DNA of 64,000 bases from contig CM042983.1 of assembly GCA_023678885.1 (NCBI GenBank), positions 25,216,279-25,280,278 on the forward strand. The letters are read 5' to 3'. Below the pieces are notes generated by a model, which was not told the DNA's origin, ran no database searches, and worked only from the letters and a program-made list of their open reading frames with translations. Of the stretch, positions 46,150 to 57,241 are shown in pieces. Position 1 is the stretch's first letter; each line of letters starts with the position of its first letter. Both the position numbers and the translations under genes were made by a program. The stretch comes from Pogostemon cablin. Lineage: Eukaryota > Streptophyta > Magnoliopsida > Lamiales > Lamiaceae.

Positions 46150-46905
46150 GGACCGGCTATTCGCACCTCAATTTACTAGATAAAACCTATTTATTAAAAT
46201 ACACCCCAAAATATTTTATAAATATTTTACTTCTTACTAAGTAAACCCCAATCAAGACCATTTTACACTTTCATTAGTAATTTATCTTTAAAAAAAACAC
46301 ACGCCAACATTGAAGATAACTTTGAGAAAAAAAATATGAAAATCATAAAATGATATACTATTTCATCATCATTCCTAATCCTCTGAACATAGCTCAAACG
46401 AATCAAATTATGCAAAAAGAAAAAAATTAAAAACAAGAGACCCCATCAGTCAATTTTTATTTTGTTATAAGTGACCTGAAGCTATTCGTGGAAAAAGAAG
46501 AAATAATTTTACCATGATTCCGAAAACAAGATCAGCAATCACAGAGTTCTCATTTTTACTTTTTTCATTATTTTTACTTTCGCATCTTAATTTCCTCCTC
46601 ATTCTTGTAAACTTAGATCTTTGAATAATTTATTCATTCTAGGAATAAGACTTATTTCTGTAATTATTGATCATGTTTGTTGAGAAAGAATTAAGACGAA
46701 GTTACAACGTAGAGTTTTAACTGTTAGGGTTCTTAAATTAGGGTTTTGGGGTAAATTTATAAATTAGGGTACAAATATTGGAGTATTAGTAAATAACTTT
46801 CAAAAGGGTATTTATGTCTTATTAATAATTGATATTTTAATTTATGTATTAATATTAATGTGGTACGTTTAGTATTTTCGGGGGTGCGAATAGCCACCCC
46901 TTATA
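46150..46905. mobile_element. Probable DNA element with GGCTATTCGCACC ends
   Basis: Left end ggctattcgcacctcaattt; right end, reversed, gtggctattcgcacccccga. Next to both ends are matching words (tagtaaattgag / tttagtattttc weakly). Related to 42215-43625. No coding. Confidence 0.55.
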
Positions 46906-47052
46906 TTAATTGTGTCATATATAAGTACTCCCTCCGTCCCGCACCAAGGGTCTATTTTTTTCCATTTTGATCGTCCTACCCAAAGGGTCCTCTTTCCTTT
47001 TTTATACACATGAGTCTCATATTCACCCACTAATACAATTAAAATATGGAAT

Positions 47053-47454
47053 ACCAATGATATGTTGGCCCAGTGGTTGAGGGGTCAACATTGAGGTGCC
47101 CTTGATTGAAAGGTCAGGGGTTCAAGCCCCCCGGAGCGCAATGGTGGAACAATTAATATTGAGGGCTACAAGCGGCAGTGTGGGAGGCTGAAACTCAGTG
47201 GGAACCTGCGGCTCGGTGGGAACCTGCGGCTGAGCTAGGGGGAGGGTCAGCATGGAGCAATCACCAGCATGGAGCAATCACTTGGGGATCGACTCCTTGT
47301 GCGCAGTAGTTAAAGATATTAGGAACCTGTGATCCATTGTGTGGTTACCGCGATTTACTTGGAGGCAGTTCTGAGGGGCCGGGACTGTTTCCTCGAGGAC
47401 TAGTCGGGCGTAAGCCCGGAACCTCGGTATCAAAAAAAAAAAAAAAAAAAAAAA
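47053..47454 (+). mobile_element. tRNA-derived SINE
   Basis: About 400 bp. It has a Pol III A box tggcccagtgg (47066-47076) and B box ggttcaagccc (47119-47129), a unique body with a duplicated ggcatggagcaatcac-like block, and a poly(A) tail of about 23. A 7-bp target duplication ATGGAAT lies at 47046-47052 and 47455-47461. It needs LINE enzymes to move. The short clean tail suggests recent insertion. Confidence 0.9.
47066..47129 (+). promoter_or_regulatory. Internal Pol III promoter of the SINE
   Basis: A box and B box lie about 53 bp apart, as in tRNA-like genes. The B box has A for G at the sixth position of GGTTCGA. Confidence 0.75.
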
Positions 47455-47659
47455 ATGGAATCCACACTCCCACTAATATGACTTTCCACTACACATTAAA
47501 TAATAATACTCCTTAATCTACGTGCAAAAAAGCAAAATGCACCCTTGATGCAGGACGGATGGAGTATGTTGTAATCTGTTAAAATATTTATCATATCTTT
47601 TAACTTATTATAATTATTTTGTTTCCATATTTTACGCACTTTTGTATCTTTATATTCAT

Positions 47660-48439
47660 ATATCATCAATACGATGATTTCAACTGTGGAGAATTATTCC
47701 TATCACATGGTCAATATCTAAAATAAATATAGATATGAAAATACACGAGATAATAATAATCAAATTAAGTTCGTATCTAACCTATTTATTCATATAAATT
47801 TGAATTGATTTTATTGTGTTATAATAATAAAAGTGTTTTGTAGTCATTATTTAAAGCAAATATACATAAAAATACACGGGATCATAATCAATTTAAGTTC
47901 ATATGTAAATGTAAATTAATATAATAATTTAACCGATATAATTCTAATTTCACGTGTCTAATCTATTTAGTGTTGATATATTATATTGTGTTATAAAGTC
48001 TCTTGTGAGACGCTATCTTCATGAGACGGTTTGTGAGACGTGTTAAAGTATGTCAATTATTTAAATAAAGTATGTTAAATGGTTGTTAATGTATGTTTTT
48101 TAAAGTATGTTGGATTATGTATTAAAGTATGATGTTAGTGTGTTATAATTTGATTTATTATCGACATACTTTAACCACAAATAAGCACACTTTAACCACA
48201 AATAAGCATACTTTAGTGATGGGTTGACCCGTCTCACATCCGTCTCACCAATAACCCGTCTCACAAGAGATCAACTCTAAAATATATACACGAGATCAGA
48301 ATCAAATAAATTTTTAATTATTACCTTTCATTCATATCTTAAAAAGATTGATATACGAGATCAGAATCAAATAAACTTTTAATTATTACCTTACATATTT
48401 TAAGACAATTGTTGTAATTGAAAAGACGATTGTAATTGA
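47660..48439. repeat. Dispersed AT-rich repeat R1, copy 2
   Basis: Same landmarks as 40255-41276 (ttctaatttcacgtgtcta, gagatcagaatcaaataaa), interrupted by the MITE at 47997-48275. Confidence 0.6.
47997..48275. mobile_element. Fold-back MITE with GTCTCTTGTGAGACG ends
   Basis: Left end agtctcttgtgagacg; right end, reversed, atctcttgtgagacgggtt. Repeated words with taaagtatg in one half and catacttta in the other make it a fold-back of about 280 bp. Target duplication unclear. Confidence 0.7.
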
Positions 48440-49610
48440 AGGTTTAATTTATAGAGGATGTTATTCTATAATTATATTATATATATGATGGATCCATTCC
48501 TTCTCCTATATATTTAAGTAATGCCCTATTATTCATTTATCACTCCATCAGTAAGTTTGCAATCCCAACACTTTGTTGTTCGAATCCATTTGTCATCCAT
48601 GGCAATAGGCCGCCTCCCATGTTTACTTCATGTCACAAATCAAATGTTTCTTTCAAGTCTGAAATCAAGACGGAGAACGTGATTGCCGATATGACACCTT
48701 CCGGTTGTGCTCCAACGACTCACAGCCACCCTTGGCATTCCAACAGCCTTCAGCCACCCCCCAAACGACGTCGTTATCAACCCCTTCTATTTTAGGGAAA
48801 AACAAGGGTTTTGGTCCGACCACCGTTCTTCTTCATCTTTCCTGAGCTCTCATTTTTATCCATCCACGTTCGACCAGTGGCCCAATCTTCATCTCCAACG
48901 CATCTGCATTCTCGATCACGGGGCTGTTAATGTGTGTACACTTATAGCTAAATTATGATGTGCATGCCGTTGATGACGTGGGACTTCAATGCTCACAAAG
49001 GGATAGTCTCGAAACGAATGAGATTGCGTCCGTGAGCCACGACGAGTGGGAAGTAGAGTAGATGATCTTGTTCTTGTTGTAATGGTACATACAAACCACA
49101 GTTATGGAGGAGCAAAAAGTCTATATTTTTTTATCCTCATGACTTTGGAGTCAATTTACTTTTACTCCATCATCATCTCCTTATTCTTTTATTTTCTTCG
49201 TTGGATGGGAGGAGCTTGAAAATACCTATCAACAACCCCAACAAAACGAGAAGGGATGCCTATTTTCAAAGAAGCTTCCACAGTCGATAAAAGCCGAAAG
49301 CGACGGCAGCGACAGTATTCGGATTGAGCTCCGAAGTATTAGTCGCCACCTAGATGGATCGGATCGGATCGGCGGCGGAGGATGGAGCGCTGCGGATCGA
49401 CTTCATCGTGGACGACTAAGTTTCTGCAGAGTCCACAAAGGCCAATCCAGAACTGGAGCCTAGTGTGGGGGTATCGGCATCAGAGTACTTGGACAGAATA
49501 TCGTCCATTTTCATCGACAACGATGTCGTTTAAATTCTGACCAACAGTTTAGTTAGGGTTTTAACTTGGACAATGTAGTTAGGCTACTCCTAGCACCGGA
49601 CACGTATAGC
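48440..49610 (+). pseudogene. Gene-like fragment, copy 2 and neighbouring exon-like block
   Basis: The leader matches copy 1 at 41277 (tatatatttaagtaatgcc, then gccgatatgacaccttccgg). From 48690 it reads DMTPSGCAPTTHSHPW and stops. At 49290-49530 a codon-like block reads ALRIDFIVDD, stop, VSAESTKANPELEPSVGVSA and SEYLDRISSIFIDNDVV. This looks like worn coding sequence of an unidentified protein. Both end near acaatgtagttag, as copy 1 does. Confidence 0.4.
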
Positions 49611-50130
49611 TATTCATGTTTCTTCTATTTATATTTAATCGATGTCGGTCTAGTTCTATTTTAAGTGATTTTCATTTATTTATTTTTTTAATTAAAGACA
49701 TGCGTGATAAATTATTAATATTCCATAAGATCGTGGGCAAAATAAACAAAAATATTCCCAACATCCACAAAATTCGTTGCTAATGATTTTTAAGAAAATA
49801 AAAAAAAAATCTTTTCTTAAGAAAGAAAAGAAAAAGAATGACATTAACACAATTAAGCTCTTTTTTAAGTTTTAATTTTTTTTTGTTGTTGTCCAATCTG
49901 GCTTTGGCAGTGAATAAAAACAAAATACTTCAAGTCGGTTTTAATAAACTTAAAAAAATAATTAAAAAAATATCAGCGGACATTACACTCGACTAAAAAC
50001 AAAATACTTCAAGGTCCACTGTTAATAACTTTAAAAAAAATAAAAAAAATTAAAAAAAATATCAACGGACATTATACAATTGGACACCTATTTTAATTTT
50101 AAAATTTTTTTCTTCTCCAATCATATTAAT
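49611..50130. other. AT-rich intergenic, no gene seen
   Basis: Two related blocks with aaaatacttcaag and ggacattacactcg repeat at about 49920-50000 and 49990-50080. No frame. Confidence 0.5.
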
Positions 50131-50163
50131 GGCAAAAGCTCCTGCGCCCGGGACACGCCGCGT

Positions 50164-50249
50164 CCCTATGTTAACACAGCCCTCCCCCCTCCATATTCTA
50201 GGCGTGTCCCCATGTTAACACAGCCCTCCCCCCTCCATATTCTATTTAA
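50164..50249 (+). repeat. 43-bp tandem duplication
   Basis: Two copies of a block containing atgttaacacagccctcccc and ccctccatattcta. Confidence 0.92.
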
Positions 50250-50826
50250 ACCTATGTATTGCTAGGGGTTTAAATTGTAAAGGGACACGGAAATTGCAAA
50301 GGGGCACGGATCTAAATCCGTATGCTCGGGCGCACAAGAGACTCACTCTTTAAATTAATAAATTTAAAAAGTTACAAAACCGAACGTTATTAATTTCTCT
50401 CACATTTTAGCGGACATAATTAATTTGGCTCACATTTTATCTGTCTCATTTTCTCTGACACATGACAGGTTCTTCACACATCTCTTTTGTCTTAAAACTG
50501 ACATGTGGACCATCCTTAGGGATATTTCAGGTAGTATAGTTTTGTATAATTCAGGCCCCTAATCGATCGATAGAAAAAATAATTTAGGCCCCGAATTTGA
50601 TTGTTTATCCATTTTTCATGTCTATCAATAAAACTCCTTTATATTAATGAGTGTACATATATATAAATATAAAATAATATAATAATTAAACAAATATAAT
50701 TCTAATTCTATTTATATAAATTTGAGTTCAGAATCAGAATCAATAATTCTATCAGCATTATCTATAATATATTTACATGAAAATAAATGAGATCAGAATC
50801 AAATTAAGTTCTTATATATACAAGTA

Positions 50827-51053
50827 CTCCCTTCGTCCCACTCAAAGGGTTCCTTTTTACCATTTTGGTCGTCCCACCCAAAGGGTTCTCTTTCCTTTTT
50901 TACACACATCGGACTCACACACCTACTCTAATTCAATTAAAATATGGAACTCATACTTCCACTAATACAACTATCCATTACACATTAAATAATAATACTC
51001 CTTAATTCACGTGCCAAAAAGCAAAAACAACCCTTTGGGAAGGACGGAGGGAG
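50827..51053. mobile_element. Stowaway MITE
   Basis: ctcccttcgtcccactcaaa at the left and, reversed, ctccctccgtccttcccaaa at the right, with TA duplications at 50825-50826 and 51054-51055. 227 bp, no coding. Confidence 0.9.
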
Positions 51054-51064
51054 TATAAATAATA

Positions 51065-51328
51065 CTCCCTCCGTCCCAGACTTGTTGTCTGCGACACTGT
51101 AGACACGGAGTTTAAGAAAAGTTGACTTTTTAGGGGTATTGTGGTATTTTTAGGTAATAAATAAATTATATAGTATGTTATGGGTGTTAGGTTGGTGTGG
51201 TAAAGTTGTAATTAAGATGAACTTTTAGGGGTGAGGATTGATGTGATATTTCCTTTTTTGGAATAAGACAATTAGTTTGGGAAGGATGAAAACGGAAAGT
51301 AAGACAATGAGTTTGGGACGGAGGGAGT
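51065..51328. mobile_element. Stowaway MITE, second type
   Basis: ctccctccgtcccagacttg at the left and, reversed, ctccctccgtcccaaactca at the right, TA on both sides. It lies 9 bp from the previous MITE. Its interior is of the type also seen at 17644. Confidence 0.88.
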
Positions 51329-51330
51329 AT

Positions 51331-51670
51331 AATATTCCCTCAATCCACTAATAAGTTATCAATTTTACCATTGATTGTTCATTTTAAAGGTATTCATTTT
51401 TTCTTTTTAGTAAAAGAGCCCCACACATATTAACCAGTCAACACTAATACAACTACACACTTTATATAAAATAGAGAGACACTAGGGTTACCAGTCTTAC
51501 ATAATTAAAATTTAGAATCGAATCTTAATATGATAAATGGGTCAATTATTATATCCGAATAGTCTCTTTCTTCCGAACAGAAAACGCAAAACCAAATAAG
51601 CATTTTCTCTCTCCCTTCGTCCACTCTCTCTTCTCTTACTTTTTTACCATCACCGCCGCCTCGGCACCAA
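51331..51670. other. Intergenic with a lone Stowaway-like start
   Basis: attccctcaatccactaata at 51335 resembles a worn Stowaway end without partner. The minus frame at 51505-51690 has no domain. Confidence 0.4.
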
Positions 51671-51848
51671 TGTTGGTTGGGCTCAACCAAAGTCCCACAT
51701 CGGTTAGAAGTGGGGATGACGATGGGTTTATAAGTGCGGACAAGACTCTCCCTAACAAAACCGTGCTGGTCAGTTGGCGGCCCAAAGCGGACAATATCAT
51801 GCTAGTGGATTGATTGGGCCCGGCTCCACTGGGCCTATAAACCCAACA
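51671..51848 (+). repeat. 5' LTR of the TRIM
   Basis: 178 bp, TGTTGGTT to CCCAACA. It lacks about 30 bp (agcatgaggccttttgggcg region) present in the 3' LTR. Confidence 0.9.
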
Positions 51849-51850
51849 AC

Positions 51851-51862
51851 TGGTATCAGAGC
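51851..51862 (+). promoter_or_regulatory. Primer-binding site, initiator Met-tRNA type
   Basis: tggtatcagagc, two bases after the 5' LTR; the standard complement of plant iMet-tRNA 3' end. Confidence 0.92.
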
Positions 51863-52096
51863 TAGGCCCCAGACTTAACCAGAGTGGCGCGAGAAATACG
51901 GCACGGTTGTTGGCGAATCGGCGTACGTCTCAAACGGATGTCTAGCCATAGAGGACTTTGTTTGAGGGAGAGAAATGCAGACCAGCACGCGTCTCAAACT
52001 GATGTCTAGCCACGAGGGACTTTGTTTGAGGGGGAAATGCAATGCAGTTGGTGAGATGTTCTCGCCTCAAACTGATGGTCCAGTTTGAGGGGGAAA

Positions 52097-52305
52097 TGTT
52101 GGTTGGAGTCAACCAAAGTCCCATATCGGTTAGAAGTGGGGATGGCGATGGGTTTATAAGTGCGGATAAAACTCTCCCTAGCATGAGGCCTTTTGGGCGT
52201 GAGCTCAGAGAGCAAAACCATGCGGGCCAGTGGGCGGCCCAAAGTGAACAATATCATGCTATTGGAATGAGTGGGCCTGGCTCAGCTGGGCTGATAAATC
52301 CAACA
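52097..52305 (+). repeat. 3' LTR of the TRIM
   Basis: 209 bp, TGTTGGTT to TCCAACA. Same order of words as the 5' LTR (gtcccatatcggttagaagt, gggtttataagtgcgga). Confidence 0.9.
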
Positions 52306-52420
52306 GTCTCTACCACTTCCATTCTTAAAAAATTGACTTAGCCAGTACGCCATTGCCGAGACTCAACAGTTTAGAGAAAACAGGAAGGTCGGATATCGCC
52401 AAACAATCAAACAGAATCCT

Positions 52421-52860
52421 CTAATACATTGATACCGCTGAAATCACAATTATTACTGGGTGTTCTGCTGAACAACACTCATCACTCAAACTATGCAAAT
52501 TCGAAGAGAAGAAAGAGAATGGATGAGTATGATTACCGAATTCAAGGAAGAAGATGTCCACAAGTCCTGTTTGAATAAGCTTGATTGCAGAAGCGGCTGA
52601 CTCTCTGCTCATTTTCTTGTAACAATTTGTTGAATGCATGTACAACCCACTGTGTGAAGAATGATAGACTTGCGGCGGCGGAGGATCGTTAAAGCCGAAA
52701 GGGGGTGGCGGATAGTCACACTCGTCGTCTCTTCGATCAGAACCATGGTGGGATGGTGAGAATTGTGCAGGTGCCCGTGCAGGTAATCCATCTTCTGATT
52801 TTGCTATTTCAATTGCTTTGTATGTGCAACCAGGAGTTTGAGGTCTAGAGATCTGATGAA
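52421..52860 (-). pseudogene. Exon-like fragment, proline-rich, unidentified
   Basis: One minus-strand frame stays open over about 145 codons: RPQTPGCTYKAIEIAKSEDG, PARAPAQFSPSHHGSDRRDD, CDYPPPPFGFNDPPPPQVYH, then KKMSRESAASAIKLIQTGLV and FFLEF, where a GGTAATC donor-like site follows. The PPPP pattern and codon-like texture suggest a real exon. I do not recognise the family. No start codon is certain. It directly follows the TRIM. Confidence 0.45.
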
Positions 52861-53217
52861 GAATTTAGTGAGAGAAAGGGAGAATGAAGTGGGGGAGAGA
52901 GAGGGAAGGATGTCTTGGAGTGATGTATTGACTCTTGATTTTTGTCTAGTTGTGCACACTGCACAATTTTGAGATTTATTTTTTTTAATTTTATTTTATG
53001 GGGATGAATGTGATCTTTTATTTGAAAAAAAGGAGATTTGAGTTTGCTGTGAGGCTAAATGATGACAAAGACCGCTGACTAGTACAATGGCTTTGGAAAG
53101 ATAAATTCCATTATTTAGCATTGGGACTTGGGAGGACCAATTGAGCAGTGTGTATGGTAGTTTTTTTATATACTAATTAGCATTGGAATGAGAATAGTAG
53201 AGGTAAAAGACGAATAA
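52861..53217. other. Intergenic, no gene seen
   Basis: GA-rich 52860-52920 then AT-rich. Could be the promoter or 5' leader side of the fragment at 52421-52860. Confidence 0.35.
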
Positions 53218-53389
53218 GCTAATTTTATATCCAACTAATTGCAAAGATTGATACTAGTATGAAGAGTAACCTAACTATAAAGAGTATAAGCTGATTTTCT
53301 ATAAAAGCTGATTTTATATCCAATTAATTGCAAAATTTGATACTAGTATGAAGAGTAACCTAATTATAAAGAGTATAAGCTAATTTTTT
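53218..53389 (+). repeat. 86-bp tandem pair
   Basis: Two units with gctgattttatatccaatta and gatactagtatgaagagtaa. Confidence 0.88.
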
Positions 53390-53870
53390 ATAGAGTAACA
53401 TACTTTATTATAAAGAATAACTTAATTATTTTCAAAGAATAACCTATTTAATTTTCAATAACAACCCTATGTATATTAAGAGTTTCTAATCAAAGAATGA
53501 TTTAATAAATTTAAGAGTGACCTAATTAAATTCAAAGAATGATCCATTTAATTCCAAAGAGTAACCTTTGTATATTTTGAGTCTCAAATTAAAGAGTGGT
53601 CAAATAAATTTAAGAGTGACCTAATTAATTCCAAAGAGTAATTTATTTAATTCCAAAGAGTAACCTATGTATATTAAGAGTCTCAAATTAAAGAGTGATC
53701 CAATAAATTTAAGAGTGACCTAATTAATTTCAAAGAGTGACCTAATTAATTGCAAAGAGTAACCTTTACATATTCAAGAGTCTCAATCAAAAAGCGGTCC
53801 AATAAATTTCAAAGAGTGAAAGAGCGGCCTAATTAATTCCAAAGAGTAACATAATCAATTAAAAACCTAA
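53390..53870 (-). repeat. Tandem array with ~114-bp unit, copy 2 (reverse)
   Basis: Units share gtatattaagagtctcaaat, aaatttaagagtgacctaat and attccaaagagtaacct, the reverse complement of the unit at 34886-35335. About four units, ending in AT-rich DNA with aaaacctaaaagatattgac. Confidence 0.88.
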
Positions 53871-54134
53871 AAGATATTGACCAAATATAACAGTATAAGT
53901 TTGATGCTAAAAAAAAAGTAAACTAATATATCACTATATAAAAGTAATTAGATTACCCTTTTAAATTAATTAGATTACTCTTTTATAATAATCCAATATA
54001 CCATATAATAACCCAACTGAGAAAATACAGAGATGGGAAGAATCTATTATCAACAAATGCAGAAAGTTTACTCCATCACACAGTGCCAAGAAACATTATA
54101 CAGGACAAGCAGCAATGGATACATATATGTGATA

Positions 54135-55068
54135 ATGCCAAAAAGTAGCCACTCTTACTTAAAAGTAATTTTAAGTGGTCACATGTCTTAAAAACAATTT
54201 ATTCTAGCTACTTTTATTGAAAGTGGTCAAAATGCCCTTGAAAGGGACCCACTGATCACATATTTGAGGAATCAGATTCATCCCTTTTTGAACCAAAAGT
54301 ATCAAAAGTACAATTGAGGAATCCAATCCCTATCTTTTTCTTTAAAAAGTACCAAAGTACAATACCTAGTATTATGTAGGCATGTGCTCCCTCATTGTTC
54401 TATTTGGCTCATATATTTACACTATTCGGCCTACTTCAAAGTGTGGTATTCGGCCTACATCGAGTTTGCCCTGATTTCACTCTTAAAAAATATTTATTCT
54501 ATTCGGCCTACATTTTCTTCTATTCGGCCCACCACAGCTGTTCTATTCGGCCTAAGTCTGTGCTTACACATTATTCCTCCTATGATTTGTTCTATTCAGC
54601 CTACGTTTTTGTTCTATTCGGCCGACCACACTTGTTCTATTCGGCCTATATCTGGGCAAACCACAATTTGCTCTATTTGGCCAATAAGCACATCTATTCG
54701 GCCTAAGTTTTTGTTTTATTCGGCCGACCACACTTGTTCTATTCGGCCTACGTCTGGGCAAACCACAATTTGCTCTATTCGGCCAACAAACACATCTTCT
54801 ATTCGGCCTACGTCAGATGTTCTATTCGGCCTACATAATTTTTTTCACTTTTGGGATAAATTTTAAATTTTAAAAGTGCTCCCACCAACCCCATTTAATG
54901 CGGTCAACCCTGAAATAATGATGGCCCCATTATTTTTGTCCTTTATCCTGACAATTATGGGGGTAAATTAGGAAGTGCACTTAATAGTGACTAGTAAAAT
55001 TGTTTTTAATGTAAATGGCCAAAAACAATTGTACTTAGTAAATAGTGGCTAGTAAAAATTTGGACCCG
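54135..55068. mobile_element. Probable Mutator-like non-autonomous element
   Basis: The left side reads gccaaaaagtagccactctt ... aaacaatttattctagctac. The right side, reversed, reads ccaaatttttactagccact ... aaacaattttactagtcact. So long imperfect TIRs of about 100 bp, each with a repeated CTAGYCACT word, face each other over 930 bp. The interior is the TATTCGGCC array. Target duplication not resolved. Confidence 0.55.
54396..54835 (+). repeat. TATTCGGCCTAC short-motif array
   Basis: About sixteen copies of ctattcggcctac or close variants occur in 440 bp at uneven spacing (20-50 bp). A higher-order unit of about 104 bp (ttcggccgaccacacttgtt ... ctgggcaaaccacaatttgc) is present twice (about 54611 and 54715). 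Frames across it (for example 54384-54866) read SIRPT/FYSAY runs only, and I reject them as genes. Confidence 0.9.
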
Positions 55069-56380
55069 ATACATATTGAGGCCTAAAAAGTAACAGAACA
55101 GGTCAGATGATCAAGTACTCAGCATGAGAAATCTAAATTATAAGAGAATAAAAAACGCACTCATAACACTTTATAGCACATACAATGAGTTTAAATTAAA
55201 AAAATCAAGAAAGTCAAGAATGCATTTTGATTTCTGCTAGAGCCATGTATTTGAGACAATTGACAGCTATTATTAGGGTTTGTACATGCATTCTAACTAA
55301 CTTCAATAACGTAATAATCATTTAATAAATCTGACAAGTAATATCATACATTTATAGGGATGCTATGGTGGAATATACAAGACAATTAAAATCGCAAATT
55401 TCACCAAAATTATTGCTCCATCATCAGCCTAACAAGTCAAAAAAAGCATGCTCTGTAAACATATAGGCTCAATTCTCTAAGGATCAACAAAACTAGAGCA
55501 CCAAAATCGAATAAGCCTAAACCCTCGTCTTCGTCGCACATCTGCAGACGGCTCTCTCCAATCCATTTCGCGGTGGCTACTCCTCCGGTGCCGGTGGCTA
55601 TTAATCATCTTACCTTCTCAATAGCTCCGTCGCCACCACCTCTGTCTCCAGCCCCTTGTCCAGCCTCCGTGATAACCTCCCGAAGAGCACAAAAATTTAT
55701 GAGTTCTCGAAAATCCACGCAATACTTAATGGAAAACAAATAATTTCCGCATATTCAACTGAAGAATCATGGATAATGTCTGCAATAAATCTTAGATGAT
55801 AAAGTAATGCAAGAATTGTTAAAGAACACATATACGGTATGTTTGTATGATTTACCAGCAGAAGCACAAATTGAAAAATTATGTAGTCAATTTGATAAAA
55901 AGGGATATCTCTACTCCACTAACCTTAATAACATATTCTTCGCCCTACATTCAAATTTTAACATCAAATTCAACATCTTAATCCACAACAATAGCTGCAT
56001 GATTGGTATTATATTCACAACTAAAACACTTGTAGAAGAAAATTAAAAACATTAAAAGTGTGAGAGAGAAAAGAAAGGAAAATGAGGGTAGCGACTCCGC
56101 AGAATCGTAGAAATAGGGAAATGGGTGACGGAAATCAGAGTTCTGGACGTCGGAGCTGGACCTCGAAGCCGGGGCGGCGGACTGGCAGAGGTGGGGGGGG
56201 AGAACATGGCGCCGAAGAATTTATACGTGGAGAGGGAAAGAGGAAAGTGAAGAGTGAGGGATAATACAATCGTGGAGACAAGAAAGAGAAGGGTGGATAA
56301 TCCATTAAATCCTTTTGACCCACCCATATTTATAAAAAGATCATGTTCCACCAATTTAAAAAAAAAGAGCCTGTGAGTAC
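55069..56380. other. Intergenic with two GC-richer gene-like blocks
   Basis: 55500-55700 (tctctccaatccatttcgcg, tccggtgccggtggctatta) and 56080-56270 (ggaagccggggcggcggac style) look like captured 5' exons, but no frame is convincing. The frame at 55807-56046 (MQELLKNTYTVCLYDLPAEA) has no known domain. A lone gacggagggagtatt at 56391 is an orphan Stowaway end. Confidence 0.35.
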
Positions 56381-56413
56381 GTTATCGATGGACGGAGGGA
56401 GTATTATTTATTT

Positions 56414-56768
56414 GGCTAAATATAGTGTGCACCCGGGTGCACACGAAGCTTCGTGTGCACCCACGTACAAATATAAGCAAAAACATATACAATTATGAGT
56501 AAAAATGTATACAATTTAATTGTTAATTTTTTTAATAAAAAATTGAGTGTAAAAAAATGTACATTTATTAAAATACATGTATACACTATTGAATAAAAAG
56601 TTATACACATATGAATGCTTGTTTTTTTAATGAAAAACTTAGTGTGAAAAAAGTATACAAATATTACAAAACACGTATACAAAAGAGAATAACATGTATA
56701 CAAAATAGAATAAAAAGTTATACAAATATGGGTGTAAGGGTACACCTGGGTGCATCTAATATACACTC
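56414..56768. mobile_element. MITE family G, copy 3
   Basis: Best-preserved ends: ggctaaatatagtgtgcacc with gtgcacccgggtgcac, and gggtgcatctaatatacact. Internal words as in the other copies. The 126-residue minus frame here repeats YTC/FFH runs and is not a gene. Confidence 0.88.
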
Positions 56769-57022
56769 TATTTATTTTATATAAGTTAGTGACCATATAT
56801 AAATAAAAATAAATAAATAAAATTGTATATCCTTTAGAATAAAATTGTGTACCTTTATTAATTAAAGTGTATGTCCTTCAAAATAAAATATTGTACATTT
56901 ACACACTTTGTGCACCTGGAGACACAAGAGACCAACTTTAATTTAAAAATATAATTCTAATTTCACAAATTTAACTTATTTATATAAATTTGGGTTGATT
57001 TTATAATGTTATAATAATAATA

Positions 57023-57239
57023 CTCCCCCGCCCGCTTTCACGGGTATCATTTTTTCATTTTGGGCGTCCGACCCCAAGGGTCTCATTTCCTTTTTTATTC
57101 ACACACACCCATTAATACAACTAAAAAATGAGATATTCCACACCTCCACTAATATAACTACCTACTACACATTAAATAACAATATTCTTTAATTTTTGTG
57201 CCCAAAAACAAATGACATCCTTGAATCGGACGGAGGGAG
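57023..57239. mobile_element. Stowaway MITE
   Basis: ctcccccgcccgctttcacg at the left and, reversed, ctccctccgtccgattcaag at the right, TA at 57021-57022 and 57240-57241. Confidence 0.87.
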
Positions 57240-57241
57240 TA

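Larger units (their letters stand above)
46928..47564. mobile_element. Stowaway MITE split by a SINE
   Basis: The ends are ctccctccgtcccgcacc and, reversed, ctccatccgtcctgcatc, with TA on each side. Without the SINE it is about 230 bp and resembles the MITEs at 50827, 57023 and 63529. Confidence 0.88.
51671..52305 (+). mobile_element. TRIM (terminal-repeat retrotransposon in miniature)
   Basis: 635 bp with two short LTRs, a methionine-tRNA primer site (tggtatcagagc) and a polypurine tract (gtttgagggggaaat) just before the 3' LTR. There is no coding capacity. The internal part has three copies of a ~65-bp unit (ctcaaactgatgtctagcca, tttgtttgagggggaaat). The flanks accaa and gtctc do not match, so no target duplication is seen. 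Confidence 0.9.

Noticed and set aside
51505..51690. 61-residue minus frame next to the TRIM
   Set aside because: Runs into the TRIM LTR and lacks any domain.
54384..54866. 160-residue frame with IRPT repeats
   Set aside because: It is a translation of the TATTCGGCC array; the other frames are equally open and the composition is not protein-like.
56391..56405. Stowaway end gacggagggagtatt
   Set aside because: No matching left end within a plausible distance; kept only as an orphan mention.
56416..56796. 126-residue frame repeated in other copies (62831-63188, 40783-40995)
   Set aside because: It lies in a MITE that is read open on one strand only by AT-rich chance; copies have different breaks.
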